Origin: Rhodoferax lithotrophicus
GTDB taxonomy: Bacteria; Pseudomonadota; Gammaproteobacteria; Burkholderiales; Burkholderiaceae_C
DNA length: 64,000 bases
NCBI RefSeq assembly: GCF_019973615.1
Contig: NZ_AP024238.1
Location: forward strand, 4,423,989-4,487,988
Reading direction: 5' to 3'
The notes beneath the pieces were generated by a model, which was not told the origin of the DNA, did no database searches, and worked only from the letters and a program-made list of their open reading frames with translations. This document shows, one piece after another, positions 43,094 to 53,077 of the stretch. The stretch's first letter is position 1. Each line of letters starts with the position of its first letter. The translations under genes and the position numbers were made by a program.

Positions 43094-46000
43094 GGTTTTG
43101 TCTCCTTGAGATTGGTTGGGGTATGGGTGACTTTGGACACTTGGGGATCGGTCCAGCTACCCGTCACATGTAACTCCTGGGTATTGGACTCGATCAAAGG
43201 TCGCCGCAAAAACACCTGCGCCAAAAATGACCCCAAACCCACAGCAGGATTAATCACCGAGGCAATCAATGAAGCCGTCCCGGCATTGATTTCGGGTACC
43301 ACCACCACTTTCAAATCCTGGGTTTCGTGATCAATGTCGGCCTGGCCTTCCATCAACACCGCTGCATTCACCCCTTTCATTTGCAGATTATTGGTACGGG
43401 CCATGCCGTGCTCAACGGTGACATCACCCCGCAAAAAATCAAATGAAAAACCTTCGCTGAAGACATCGCGAAAATCCAGCATCAGCCGCCGAGGGAGTGA
43501 CTGAAGACTGAGCACCCCAAGCAGCTTGGCGATACCGGGGTCGGCTTTCAGGAACTGGCCCGAAGCGATGTTCACGGTAAACGCCCCGCCCAACGTGGGG
43601 TAATCCAAACGTAAAGGCGAGCCGATCCAGGCCACCTGCCCCTCAAGCTTGCCACTGGCCTGACGCACCACATCTTTCATGCCCAAACGGGCCAGCAAGG
43701 CCCCGCCGTCAGCAACATCCAGTTTGAAATTGAGCACCGTGCGCCGGCGCTCAGCCACCGTCGATGGAGTGCTGGCGGCCATCACGTCCTGCGCATGGAG
43801 TCGAGTCCAATTTCCACTGGCCGTCAACGTCGCCTCAGGCACACTCAGATTAAATTTATGCAAGCGCCATTCGCGCACACCCGCTGCCCCCGAACTACCC
43901 GTGGCCATACGATTAATGGCATCAACCTCCAAACGACCAAACCGTTTGCCACGCAGCTCGAAATCATCCACCACAATGTCCAATGCGGGAATACTGACGG
44001 GCTGGGCATCAAGCAAGGCCTCAACCTCTGAGGCCTCCGACGGAGCAATGCTCAGGCGCGCCAATCGTGCATACACACGCCCGGCACTGCTGTCCACCGC
44101 ATTACCCGAACCCTGTCGAAACTCCAAATACCCACTGAGCTCCTGGGAATCCAGATTGGCACGCCACACCGCATCCTCACGTCCCCCCCCCATCACCAAG
44201 TGATTGAATTGTCGGCCGCCAAACACCAATGACTCGGCACGCACCGCCAGCGTGGTCGGCACATAGGTCATGGCACCGTTGCTTGTGCTGCTTTGGCCTG
44301 AATCGGCAAAACCCACTCTGGTGATTTGTGAAAACACCTCTTTCCACGCATCCACATCAATCACTGGCAACTTGATATTGGCCGTGACACCTTGTGCGAG
44401 CAAGGGAACAGACTCCTGCGGACTCAAACCTATACCGACAGCCCCACGCAGCACCCGGGGTGTGACCCCAGACAGGTCACGCTCATAGACCATACTCCCC
44501 AAAGCGCCCAAACTCACACTCAAACGATCCGACAACATCACTTTGGAGGTGCCTGCTTGCGCCACACCATTCAGGAGTTCGGTTTGAAACCGCAGTGGCA
44601 GCATCGTGAGGGCACTTTTTTGCAGCGGAGCGGGCAAACTCAACGCCAGGCCCTGAAGATTGCTTTGAACCAGCAACTCCGTTTGGCCTTGTCGAAACCC
44701 CAGAGTAGCGTTATAGGCGGTCATACCACTGGCTTGCTGAGCCAAACGCGCCACAAACCCCAATTCCGTGGCTTGCTGCAAACCTTCAGCGCTTGCCATA
44801 CCTGTGGCGCGAATGACTGATGGCGCACCTTTTGCAGCTGTGGTGCTTGGATCGAAGACCAAACCGCCATCCAGACGCACATCACCCCCAAGCATGCGGG
44901 CCTGCACCGCTGACAGGCTCAACCCTGCCTGGGTAAAGTTCAACTGCCCTCGAGTGCGCGTGAGTTTGGGACTGTCTGGCGTGATCTGCACATCATTGCC
45001 ATTCAACGCCACGCTGCCTTGTACGGTAGATTGGTTCAATTGTGCAATCGGCAACACCAACTTGAGCTTGGCTTCAGCCTGGCCAGTGACACCCGCATGG
45101 GCCAAAGCGAAACCCAGCAAGCCCCCCATGGGTGAAGCATTGATCACCCGCAAAGCCTCTGGCAGTGAACCCTTCAAATCAGCATTGACATTGACGCTGG
45201 TGTGTCGGAGGTCTGCAATCGTCACACTTGTTTGGGAAATTTGCACCCCAGGCGCTTCCGCCAACCGGGCGCGCGCCTGTTTCACTTGCAATTGCAAACG
45301 GTCAATCAGCAGCTGACCATTCAGCTCGGTCAGCGAAGGCCAAGGCAACTCTTGCGGCGTTTGCAGGGTACGCGGCACAAAAGACAACGCAGCATCACGC
45401 ACATCCGCACTGATTCTGAACACCCCCTGGCGCGCATCGGACTGAGGCATCTGACTCATGTCACCCTTGATCACAAAACGCACATTACTGGCCTGTCCGG
45501 CAGTGATCGCATCGCGCACATAGTCGCGCGCAAGTTGGTCAATCACCAAGGGCAAATAACGATACACCCGGTTACCTTCCACCCGGCTGAGCGTGGCCTG
45601 CAGATCAAGCACGCCGGGAAAACGGCTATGTCCAGGTGATTTCGCAGCATCCGAGGTTTCCCACTTGATTTGGGCTTTGCCCTCGCCATCCGCATTGGCA
45701 AAGTTCACCTCTGGAAATTGCACCGCAATCCGTTCACCGTTCACTTGCCAGCGCGCCAAGGCCGTCAATTGCGCAACCTCAATCTGACTGTCCTGCAGCA
45801 CCCCCGGCACGTCCAGCAAACCCTGATCCAGTCGCACATTGGCCCGGCCGGCCTGCTGATCCAGTTCAAAGTCCACACTCAAACCGCGTACACCGGGTGT
45901 CGGAGCCACGGCCGCGACCTCCAGCTGGCTCAAACGCCCTTTGGCGGTGTAAGACTGCAGCCCTCCGACAGGGCCCTGCCAAGTCAAAGCCAATTTCTCA

Positions 46001-47181
46001 GTTATGCCTTTGGGTGCATAAAGCAACAACTTTTCACGCCACTGCGCATCTACCGGCAAGCGCTGCACCACCTGGGCCAAGGCCGCCAGGTCAAGTTGAT
46101 CGGCTTGTACCTCACCGCGTGGCGGAATATGCCCCTCCCCAGCCATATACAACACATGCACATTGCCACCAGGCCAATGCAAACCATCGGTAGTTTCAAA
46201 AGACAAGGTCTGGGTCGATAGTTCAAAACCACTCGCCAGCAAGCGTCCACCAACACGCCCCTGCACACGCTGAAGGGCTAAAGCTTGCAAGGTTTTTCCG
46301 AGGGTCATATCCACTTCGGTCAACGCCACATCCACCATCGCAGCCGCGGGCTGACCCTGACTGACGTCTATCCAAGTTCGCAATGCTCCGCGCCCCTGGC
46401 GAATGTCCACACCCAAATTCACATAACGCCGCAATTGGGATAAATCGACGCGTTCCGAAATTGCATACAGCTGCCCGTCCCACTCCTGCCAGCGGCCATT
46501 TTGACGCGTCAACAAAGGCTGGACGAATCGTCCCCTCAGACTCAATCGCTCACCCCAGATTTCGGGTGGAGTGGCATCCAGCCGCAAATCGTGATGTCGT
46601 CCACGGTTTCGCGCCACCACATCAACATGCTGCAACACAATCGGCTCGGCATCACGTTGCTCATCTGTCCAGCGTACGACACCATCATGGATGGCGAACT
46701 CAAGCTGGGAAAAAAACCAGTTGAGCATCGCCGAGTCGGCCGCAGGAACGCCTGCCACGTCCAGGCCCGCCACGGTGACGCGACCATCGGGCAGACGGCG
46801 CACATCCAATTTGGGTACATCAATGTAAATCTGCTCAAACCCCAGCCGGAACAACGAACGCACCGACAAAGCGACCAATACACGCGGCAAACTCAGGGCC
46901 TCGCGTCCTTGAGCATCGTTCAGACGGACATTGACCAACTCAAACGAGGGCACCATACCGCTGGACTGGGCGGTGATGCTCTCCACACTCACGGGTACCC
47001 CCAATGCCCGCGAGGCCTGGGCTTCCAGCTGAGGACGAAAGCTGTCGATTCGCGGCACAATCCACCAGTGCAACACACTCCAGGCCAGGCCAAGCAGCAA
47101 CCAGGCCAGCACCACCAGACTCAACAGCCAGCGGGTCAAACCAGACCAGGTTTTCAGCAGTTTGGAGGGGACAGGTGTCAC
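43090..47181 (-). CDS. yhdP: YhdP family AsmA-like envelope protein
   Basis: About 1363 residues with one N-terminal membrane helix (WLLSLVVLAWLLLGLAW) and a very long periplasmic part rich in beta strands, matching the YhdP/AsmA-like bridge proteins that move phospholipid between membranes. The N-terminal region has IDSFRPQLEAQASRALGVPV and the C-terminal region LMEGQADIDHETQDLKVVVVPE, both typical. The start is uncertain: I chose the GTG at 47181; an ATG at 47259 would run into the divergent glnE gene. It starts the yhdP-amidase-mltA group. Confidence 0.92.
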   Translation of the reverse strand: MTPVPSKLLKTWSGLTRWLLSLVVLAWLLLGLAWSVLHWWIVPRIDSFRPQLEAQASRALGVPVSVESITAQSSGMVPSFELVNVRLNDAQGREALSLPRVLVALSVRSLFRLGFEQIYIDVPKLDVRRLPDGRVTVAGLDVAGVPAADSAMLNWFFSQLEFAIHDGVVRWTDEQRDAEPIVLQHVDVVARNRGRHHDLRLDATPPEIWGERLSLRGRFVQPLLTRQNGRWQEWDGQLYAISERVDLSQLRRYVNLGVDIRQGRGALRTWIDVSQGQPAAAMVDVALTEVDMTLGKTLQALALQRVQGRVGGRLLASGFELSTQTLSFETTDGLHWPGGNVHVLYMAGEGHIPPRGEVQADQLDLAALAQVVQRLPVDAQWREKLLLYAPKGITEKLALTWQGPVGGLQSYTAKGRLSQLEVAAVAPTPGVRGLSVDFELDQQAGRANVRLDQGLLDVPGVLQDSQIEVAQLTALARWQVNGERIAVQFPEVNFANADGEGKAQIKWETSDAAKSPGHSRFPGVLDLQATLSRVEGNRVYRYLPLVIDQLARDYVRDAITAGQASNVRFVIKGDMSQMPQSDARQGVFRISADVRDAALSFVPRTLQTPQELPWPSLTELNGQLLIDRLQLQVKQARARLAEAPGVQISQTSVTIADLRHTSVNVNADLKGSLPEALRVINASPMGGLLGFALAHAGVTGQAEAKLKLVLPIAQLNQSTVQGSVALNGNDVQITPDSPKLTRTRGQLNFTQAGLSLSAVQARMLGGDVRLDGGLVFDPSTTAAKGAPSVIRATGMASAEGLQQATELGFVARLAQQASGMTAYNATLGFRQGQTELLVQSNLQGLALSLPAPLQKSALTMLPLRFQTELLNGVAQAGTSKVMLSDRLSVSLGALGSMVYERDLSGVTPRVLRGAVGIGLSPQESVPLLAQGVTANIKLPVIDVDAWKEVFSQITRVGFADSGQSSTSNGAMTYVPTTLAVRAESLVFGGRQFNHLVMGGGREDAVWRANLDSQELSGYLEFRQGSGNAVDSSAGRVYARLARLSIAPSEASEVEALLDAQPVSIPALDIVVDDFELRGKRFGRLEVDAINRMATGSSGAAGVREWRLHKFNLSVPEATLTASGNWTRLHAQDVMAASTPSTVAERRRTVLNFKLDVADGGALLARLGMKDVVRQASGKLEGQVAWIGSPLRLDYPTLGGAFTVNIASGQFLKADPGIAKLLGVLSLQSLPRRLMLDFRDVFSEGFSFDFLRGDVTVEHGMARTNNLQMKGVNAAVLMEGQADIDHETQDLKVVVVPEINAGTASLIASVINPAVGLGSFLAQVFLRRPLIESNTQELHVTGSWTDPQVSKVTHTPTNLKETKP

Positions 47182-47212
47182 ATTGAATGAAAAAATTGAC
47201 AAGAGCAGAATT

Positions 47213-49918
47213 ATGACCCGCCCATCTATGGCTCTCCACTCTCGATTTGCCCAGCGCATCCACCGCCGTTACGAGTCCATATTGACCCTGCTGCCCCCTG
47301 GTTGTCCAGGACCTGCAGAGCTGAAAGTCACCTTCACCCAACTCAAGGCACAAGGTCAAAGCTGTGCCAATGCGCTACGTATCACCCGTCAGCTGGTAGT
47401 GCTGCGACTGCTGACGCTGGACTGCGAACAGCAACTCGCTCTGGCGCAAGTGACCCAGTCCATGACCGACTTGGCTGAATTTGCCTTGAATGAGGCCCTG
47501 ACAGAAGCCCAAATGGCGCTTGACCAAACCCACGGAGCTCCCATGACACCACAAGGTCAGCGGGCACAGGTGTGGATTGTGGGTATGGGCAAACTAGGGG
47601 CACGCGAACTGAATGTCTCAAGCGACATTGACCTGATTTACATCTATGACGAAGACGGCGAAACTGCGGGGAACGATACCGGACGAAACCGCATCACCAA
47701 TCACGAATATTTTGCTAAAGTAGTGCGCGCAGTCTACGCGCTGGTCGGCGACACCACTGAACACGGTTTTGTATTCCGGGTAGATCTGGCGCTGCGCCCT
47801 AACGGTAACTCCGGCCCGGCGGCGGTGTCACTCGACGCTCTGGAAGAATACCTGCATGTACAGGGGCGCGAATGGGAGCGATTCGCCTGGCTCAAAAGCC
47901 GCGTGGTCGCGCCTACAGACAGTGTGCTCAGCGGTGCCACACAGGCACTACGCAAAGTGGTCATGCCCTTTGTGTTCAGGCGCTACCTTGACTACAACGT
48001 GTTTGATGCATTGCGCATACTGCACCGTCAAATTCGGGAGCATTCAGTCAAACGCAGTGCTGGCCATCCTGAACGAGCCAACGATGTGAAACTGTCACGT
48101 GGTGGCATCCGCGAGATTGAATTCACCGTACAACTGCTGCAAGTGGTACGCGCTGGTCAGTTCCCCGAATTACGCACCCGCCCGACCTTGAGCGCCTTGC
48201 CACGCTTGGTACGGGCAGGTTTGATGCTTGCACCCGCTGCTGCCAACCTGGCCAGAGCCTACGTTTTTTTGCGCCAGCTTGAGCACCGTATTCAATATCT
48301 GGACGACCAGCAAACGCATGTGCTGCCTACGCAGGATCAAGACCTGAACTGGATTGCACACACCATGGGGTATGAAACCTCACAGCAATTACTTGGGCAG
48401 CTGGATGCCCACCGCGAAATTGTGGCTCAAGAGTTTGATAAGCTGCTGGGCGGCCCTAACCCCCAATGTAAAGGCTGCCAGAGTATCAAACCAACCGATG
48501 CCATCCAAACCATGGACGAGCTCCTCCCTCAACTGGGAGAGAGCTTTCGCCAGCGGCTTGATGCCTGGAGAGCACACCCACGCGTGCTCGCCTTGCGTGA
48601 CGAAGCTCGGGTTCGCCTGTGGCGCCTGATCGCACGCACCGCGCAATGGGTCAAGGAAGGCACGGTCACCGAAGAAGCCGCCGTGCGCTTGACGGACTGG
48701 ATCGAATCCCTGCTGCGCCGTGAAAGTTACTTGGCTCTTTTGTGGGAGCGACCCAATGTACACGAACGTCTGTTGCGCCTGCTGGGAGCGGCTCGCTGGC
48801 CTGCCAAATACCTGATGCTGCACCCCGGTGTGATTGATGAGTTGGCTGGAGCAGACATTTTTTATGAACGCTTTAATCCTCAGGAGTTTGAGACCGACCT
48901 GGATCACCGCCGTCAGGCCCTCATGGGGACAGGGGAAGATGACGAAGAGGCTTTGCTGAACCTGCTGCGCCGAGCCCACCATGCCGAAGTGTTTCGCACC
49001 CTGGCGCGTGACGTGGAAGGCAAGCTCAGTGTGGAGCAAGTGGCCGACGACCTCAGTGCCCTGGCCGATGCAGTGCTACGCATCACCACCCGTTGGTGCT
49101 GGTCACTGCTGAAAAAAGCGCATCGTCCAGAACCGCAGTTTGGCATCATTGCCTATGGCAAGTTGGGGGGTAAGGAACTGGGCTACGGCAGCGATCTGGA
49201 CATTGTGTTTGTATTTGATGACGAAGATGAAAACGCACCCGAGATTTACGCGGCCCTGGTGCGCAAACTCATCAACTGGTTAACCGTAAAAACCGGCGAG
49301 GGAGATTTGTATGAAATTGATACCGCATTACGTCCCAACGGCAATGCCGGTTTGCTGATCACCAGTTTTAAGTCTTACGCCAATTACCAGCAACAACGTG
49401 GCTCCAACACCGCCTGGACTTGGGAGCACCAAGCCATGACTCGTGCCCGCTGCGTGTTGGGAGATACCAGCTTGCACGAACGGTTTGATGCGGTACGCCA
49501 AGTGGTCATCTCCGCACCTCGCGATGAAAGCAGCCTGCGGGCTGAGATCGCAGCCATGCGTGAACGTATGGCGCGGGCACACCCAGACAAACCGGGTCAG
49601 TTTGACATCAAACAAAGCGCTGGTGGCATGATTGATGCCGAGTTTGTGATGCAATTTCTGGTGCTGTCACAATCTGGCGCACACCCTGAACTGATGGCCA
49701 ACGCCGGTAACATCGCTTTGCTGGAACGTGCTGAAACCCTTGGTCTGCTACCCCAAGGGCTCGGTCATGCTGCCGCCAGCGCTTACCGTACCATGCGCCA
49801 AATACAGCACAAAGCCCGGCTGGACGAAACACCCAGCCATGTTCCAACAGAAAGCTTGCAAGCTGAGCGCAATGCTATTCTGGCGCTTTGGCAACATGTT
49901 TTTACCTCTGCCCACTGA
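47213..49918 (+). CDS. glnE: Glutamine synthetase adenylyltransferase/adenylyl-removing enzyme
   Basis: 901 residues, close to the E. coli length. Two nucleotidyltransferase cores are seen: MGKLGARELNVSSDIDLIY (residues about 124-143) in the deadenylylating half and YGKLGGKELGYGSDLDIVF (about 648-667) in the adenylylating half. Each is followed by a helical domain with GGIREIEF or GGMIDAEF. It sets glutamine synthetase activity in response to GlnB. The ATG at 47213 has AAGAG nearby; an upstream in-frame start at 47162 has no family match. It is divergent from yhdP. Confidence 0.97.
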   Translation: MTRPSMALHSRFAQRIHRRYESILTLLPPGCPGPAELKVTFTQLKAQGQSCANALRITRQLVVLRLLTLDCEQQLALAQVTQSMTDLAEFALNEALTEAQMALDQTHGAPMTPQGQRAQVWIVGMGKLGARELNVSSDIDLIYIYDEDGETAGNDTGRNRITNHEYFAKVVRAVYALVGDTTEHGFVFRVDLALRPNGNSGPAAVSLDALEEYLHVQGREWERFAWLKSRVVAPTDSVLSGATQALRKVVMPFVFRRYLDYNVFDALRILHRQIREHSVKRSAGHPERANDVKLSRGGIREIEFTVQLLQVVRAGQFPELRTRPTLSALPRLVRAGLMLAPAAANLARAYVFLRQLEHRIQYLDDQQTHVLPTQDQDLNWIAHTMGYETSQQLLGQLDAHREIVAQEFDKLLGGPNPQCKGCQSIKPTDAIQTMDELLPQLGESFRQRLDAWRAHPRVLALRDEARVRLWRLIARTAQWVKEGTVTEEAAVRLTDWIESLLRRESYLALLWERPNVHERLLRLLGAARWPAKYLMLHPGVIDELAGADIFYERFNPQEFETDLDHRRQALMGTGEDDEEALLNLLRRAHHAEVFRTLARDVEGKLSVEQVADDLSALADAVLRITTRWCWSLLKKAHRPEPQFGIIAYGKLGGKELGYGSDLDIVFVFDDEDENAPEIYAALVRKLINWLTVKTGEGDLYEIDTALRPNGNAGLLITSFKSYANYQQQRGSNTAWTWEHQAMTRARCVLGDTSLHERFDAVRQVVISAPRDESSLRAEIAAMRERMARAHPDKPGQFDIKQSAGGMIDAEFVMQFLVLSQSGAHPELMANAGNIALLERAETLGLLPQGLGHAAASAYRTMRQIQHKARLDETPSHVPTESLQAERNAILALWQHVFTSAH

Positions 49919-49939
49919 TTTCACCACCTTGATTGACCC

Positions 49940-50413
49940 ATGAAGAAAACTGCACAGATCGCGCTCCTTGTTATTGCGGCCACCACACTGGTAGCTTGCG
50001 GGCAAAGCGCCAAAGATACCCATCCACAGCAACTGTTAACCAAACGTCTGGCAATTTTCAAAAAATTCACCAAAACACTCGAACCCATGGGATTGGTCGC
50101 ACGTGACAGGCAGGACTATGTCAAGGCCGACTTCATGGCCCAAGCCTTGGCTCTGCAAGAACTCTCCACGCAGCCCTGGGAGTTTTTCAGCGCTGATGGC
50201 AACTACCCGCCCACCCGTGCCAAACCCGAAGTCTGGAGCAAGGCGGCAGACTTCAAGCAGGCCCAGGTAAGTTATCTGGCCGCCGTGGATCAATTGGTAA
50301 AAGTCTCGGGCAGCGCCGATCTACCGGCCATTCGCAGCAGTGTGGATGCTGTGCAGAAAAGCTGTAAAAGCTGCCATGACCAGTTCCGCAATGAAACGGC
50401 CAGCAGCCAATAG
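49940..50413 (+). CDS. Cytochrome c'-like lipoprotein
   Basis: 157 residues. The signal sequence carries a lipobox LVAC with Cys20. The mature part is helical and ends with a haem-binding CKSCH (about 142-146) close to the C-terminus, the arrangement of the cytochrome c'/c-556 four-helix family. An electron-transfer or gas-binding role is a family inference. It begins 21 bases after glnE, with which it may be cotranscribed, and converges on the GGDEF-EAL gene with 15 bases between stops. Confidence 0.9.
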   Translation: MKKTAQIALLVIAATTLVACGQSAKDTHPQQLLTKRLAIFKKFTKTLEPMGLVARDRQDYVKADFMAQALALQELSTQPWEFFSADGNYPPTRAKPEVWSKAADFKQAQVSYLAAVDQLVKVSGSADLPAIRSSVDAVQKSCKSCHDQFRNETASSQ

Positions 50414-50428
50414 CTTTCGCAAATGGGA

Positions 50429-53077
50429 TTAGGATTGTGCAGGTGATGCCAACCAGCGCGCTGCAAATATCTCTGCACTGAGGGCTCGATCAAACAAAAA
50501 ACCCTGCCCCAACTCGACACCCAAGCAGGCGAGGTGTTGGCGTTGTGATTCGTCCTCAATGCCTTCAGCCACCAGTGTGTGGCCAAGGTTGTGGGTCATG
50601 TCCACAATGGTATGCACCAACACCGCATCGGTTTCATTGGTCAACATACCGCTGACAAAACTCTGGTCGATTTTGATCACCGACACTGGCAGTTTGCGCA
50701 AATAGGCCAGGCTGGAATAGCCCGTTCCAAAGTCATCAATGGCGACCGAGATTCCCAAACTTTGGAGTTGTATCAATCGATCCAATTGTTCTGGCGCATG
50801 ATGCAGGAAGGCATCTTCGGTAATTTCAAGCTCCAACGCACAGGCACTGACTTGATGCTGGTTGAGCAGATTTTGCAAATTCTCAAGCATGTTCGGATGC
50901 TGCAAATCCACCACATTTTGGTTCACGGACAAACGCCAGCCAACTTGCCACCAACCCGCTGCCATCCACTCGCCCAATTGCCTCAGCGCCTCTTGCATGA
51001 CCCAACGATCCAGGGCCACGAGCAAACCTATTTTTTCAGCCACACTGATGAATTCACCCGGCAATACCAAGCCCTTGCTCGGGTGCTGCCATCGCACCAA
51101 GGCTTCTGCCCCCATCAAGACCCCATCACTGAGGCGGCATTTGGGTTGAAAAAACAACCTCAGTTGCTGCTGCTCAATGGCTTGTGCCAGCTCGGTCTGA
51201 ATAACAAAGGTTTTGTCATTCACCCGTCTCATTTCAGTGGTGTACACCGCAAAGCGGTTGCGCCCATCAGTTTTGGCATCGTACATAGCCAGATCAGCAC
51301 TGCGCAACAACAGGTCAGGTGTGTCGCCATCGGCGGGGTATTGCGCCAAACCGACACTGGCCATGGGGCGATAACTCAAGTCTTGCGCCAGTTGCACCGG
51401 CTCACGCAAACGTTCCAACAAATTGGCAGCCACGGCCTGCGCCCCCCGTCCGTCTGTATCGGGCAGCAACACCACAAACTCGTCACCACCAATGCGCGCT
51501 ACCGTGTCTTCGGTGCGAAGGCCCTCTTGTAAGCGCCGCGAGATTTCACGCAGTAACTGGTCACCGACCTGATGGCCCAGTGTGTCATTCACCTCCTTGA
51601 AACGATCCATATCCACAAACATGAGCGCAAAGGTTTTGCGGTGACGGTGCGATGCCGCCATCAGCTGCGCCATGCGGTCATTGAACAACGCACGGTTGGG
51701 TAATCCTGTCAAAGTGTCGTAAAAAGCCTGGTACGTCAGTGCCTGTTGTGAGTTGTGCAACTGGGTGATGTCGGATTGCACCGCAATGAAATTCAGCACC
51801 GTGCCATCAACATCACGTACCGCATTGATGGTGCTCCAAAGGGTATAGTAGTTGCCATCTGCGCGCCGGTTATTGAGCTCACCCGACCAGGTACCGGTTG
51901 TGCTCAGCGTCTTCCACATACCGATGTAAAACGCAGCGTCTTGCCGACCAGATTTGAGAATTTTGGTTTTCTGCCCCAGCACCGCCTGTTCTGAAAACCC
52001 GCTCAACCGGGTAAAAGCCGGGTTGACTCGCAAAATGTGCGTTTGCGCATCGGTAATGATAATGGCCTCTGCCGAATTCAAAAACACCGCCTCGCTTAAC
52101 AGCATCTGGCGCTGCTGGTTTTTCAAAGTGGTGATGTCGGTGGAGATGCCACCCACGCCATACACCTTGCCATTCAGGTCGTGCAGCGGAAACTTGCGCG
52201 TCAAAAAATCCACCCGTCCATGCGGCGCAGCCAGATGCACCTGCTCTTCAAGCGTGATGGTGTTCTGGATATTCAGCACTTTTTGATCAGTCTCTTGATG
52301 CAATATGGCATCACGCATGGGCAGAAAAGTCTGGCGTAACTGGCCTTGCACTTCTTCGCGACTGCGACCAAGAAAATTCAGAAAGGCCTGATTGGCCATG
52401 AGCATCTTGCCATGCTTGTCAGCTGCGTAGATGAAGCTGTCGCTGGAATCAAGCAGCAGGGAATAAAACTGCTGGTCTTGCTGGCGTGCAAGTTCTGCCG
52501 TGCGATCTACCCAGAGCATCAGCACCCGGCGGTCAAGCTTGTAGTCGATCGACAAACCAATCAAATGTGCATCAAACACCGGCTCAGGTGTCGTGCTGCC
52601 TTTGACCAGCACCTGGGTCAATACTTTGGTTTCGCCCGGAGCGACATCTCGCAAAGCCGCATACACGCGAGCACGGTCTTTGCCGCCAAGCCGCGCCCAC
52701 AACCGCGTATCCGCATTCACAAAGTGCTTGCTCGGCCCCAGCAAGCCCTCGGCCAATTCATTGGCATCATCCAGCACACCTTGACCATCCACCACCATCG
52801 CAGCAATGGGCATTTGCGAAAACAGGTACTGGTAGCGCTTGCGGGCCATTTCCGCATCCAGTTGTGCTGCGCGCAGCTCTTCGTTTTGCAGCTCCAGCTC
52901 CACCTGGTAGATACGCAAGTCTTCCAGGAGTTTGATGGTGTGCATTTCTATGGTCTGGGCACTGCCCAAAGCCTCCCCGCTTTTCTGGCAGGCTTGAGAC
53001 AAAACGGCCTGCGCTCTTTGTTTAAGTAGCGCGAGTCGCTCTGTTTTTTGTAGCTTGTATTCTTCCGACAAGTTCAT
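50429..53077 (-). CDS. PAS-GGDEF-EAL cyclic-di-GMP signalling protein
   Basis: 882 residues, no clear membrane segment. An N-terminal helical stretch with VELELQNEELRAAQLDAEMA leads into PAS domains, followed by GGDEF (ARIGGDEFVVLLPDTD, motif intact) and EAL (GAEALVRWQHPSKG, motif intact, with ITEDAFL and IDDFGTGYSSLAYLRKLP). Both synthesis and breakdown of c-di-GMP are therefore possible on motif grounds. Its ATG overlaps the stop of the CheB-CheR fusion gene by four bases, so the two are translationally coupled. Confidence 0.95.
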   Translation of the reverse strand: MNLSEEYKLQKTERLALLKQRAQAVLSQACQKSGEALGSAQTIEMHTIKLLEDLRIYQVELELQNEELRAAQLDAEMARKRYQYLFSQMPIAAMVVDGQGVLDDANELAEGLLGPSKHFVNADTRLWARLGGKDRARVYAALRDVAPGETKVLTQVLVKGSTTPEPVFDAHLIGLSIDYKLDRRVLMLWVDRTAELARQQDQQFYSLLLDSSDSFIYAADKHGKMLMANQAFLNFLGRSREEVQGQLRQTFLPMRDAILHQETDQKVLNIQNTITLEEQVHLAAPHGRVDFLTRKFPLHDLNGKVYGVGGISTDITTLKNQQRQMLLSEAVFLNSAEAIIITDAQTHILRVNPAFTRLSGFSEQAVLGQKTKILKSGRQDAAFYIGMWKTLSTTGTWSGELNNRRADGNYYTLWSTINAVRDVDGTVLNFIAVQSDITQLHNSQQALTYQAFYDTLTGLPNRALFNDRMAQLMAASHRHRKTFALMFVDMDRFKEVNDTLGHQVGDQLLREISRRLQEGLRTEDTVARIGGDEFVVLLPDTDGRGAQAVAANLLERLREPVQLAQDLSYRPMASVGLAQYPADGDTPDLLLRSADLAMYDAKTDGRNRFAVYTTEMRRVNDKTFVIQTELAQAIEQQQLRLFFQPKCRLSDGVLMGAEALVRWQHPSKGLVLPGEFISVAEKIGLLVALDRWVMQEALRQLGEWMAAGWWQVGWRLSVNQNVVDLQHPNMLENLQNLLNQHQVSACALELEITEDAFLHHAPEQLDRLIQLQSLGISVAIDDFGTGYSSLAYLRKLPVSVIKIDQSFVSGMLTNETDAVLVHTIVDMTHNLGHTLVAEGIEDESQRQHLACLGVELGQGFLFDRALSAEIFAARWLASPAQS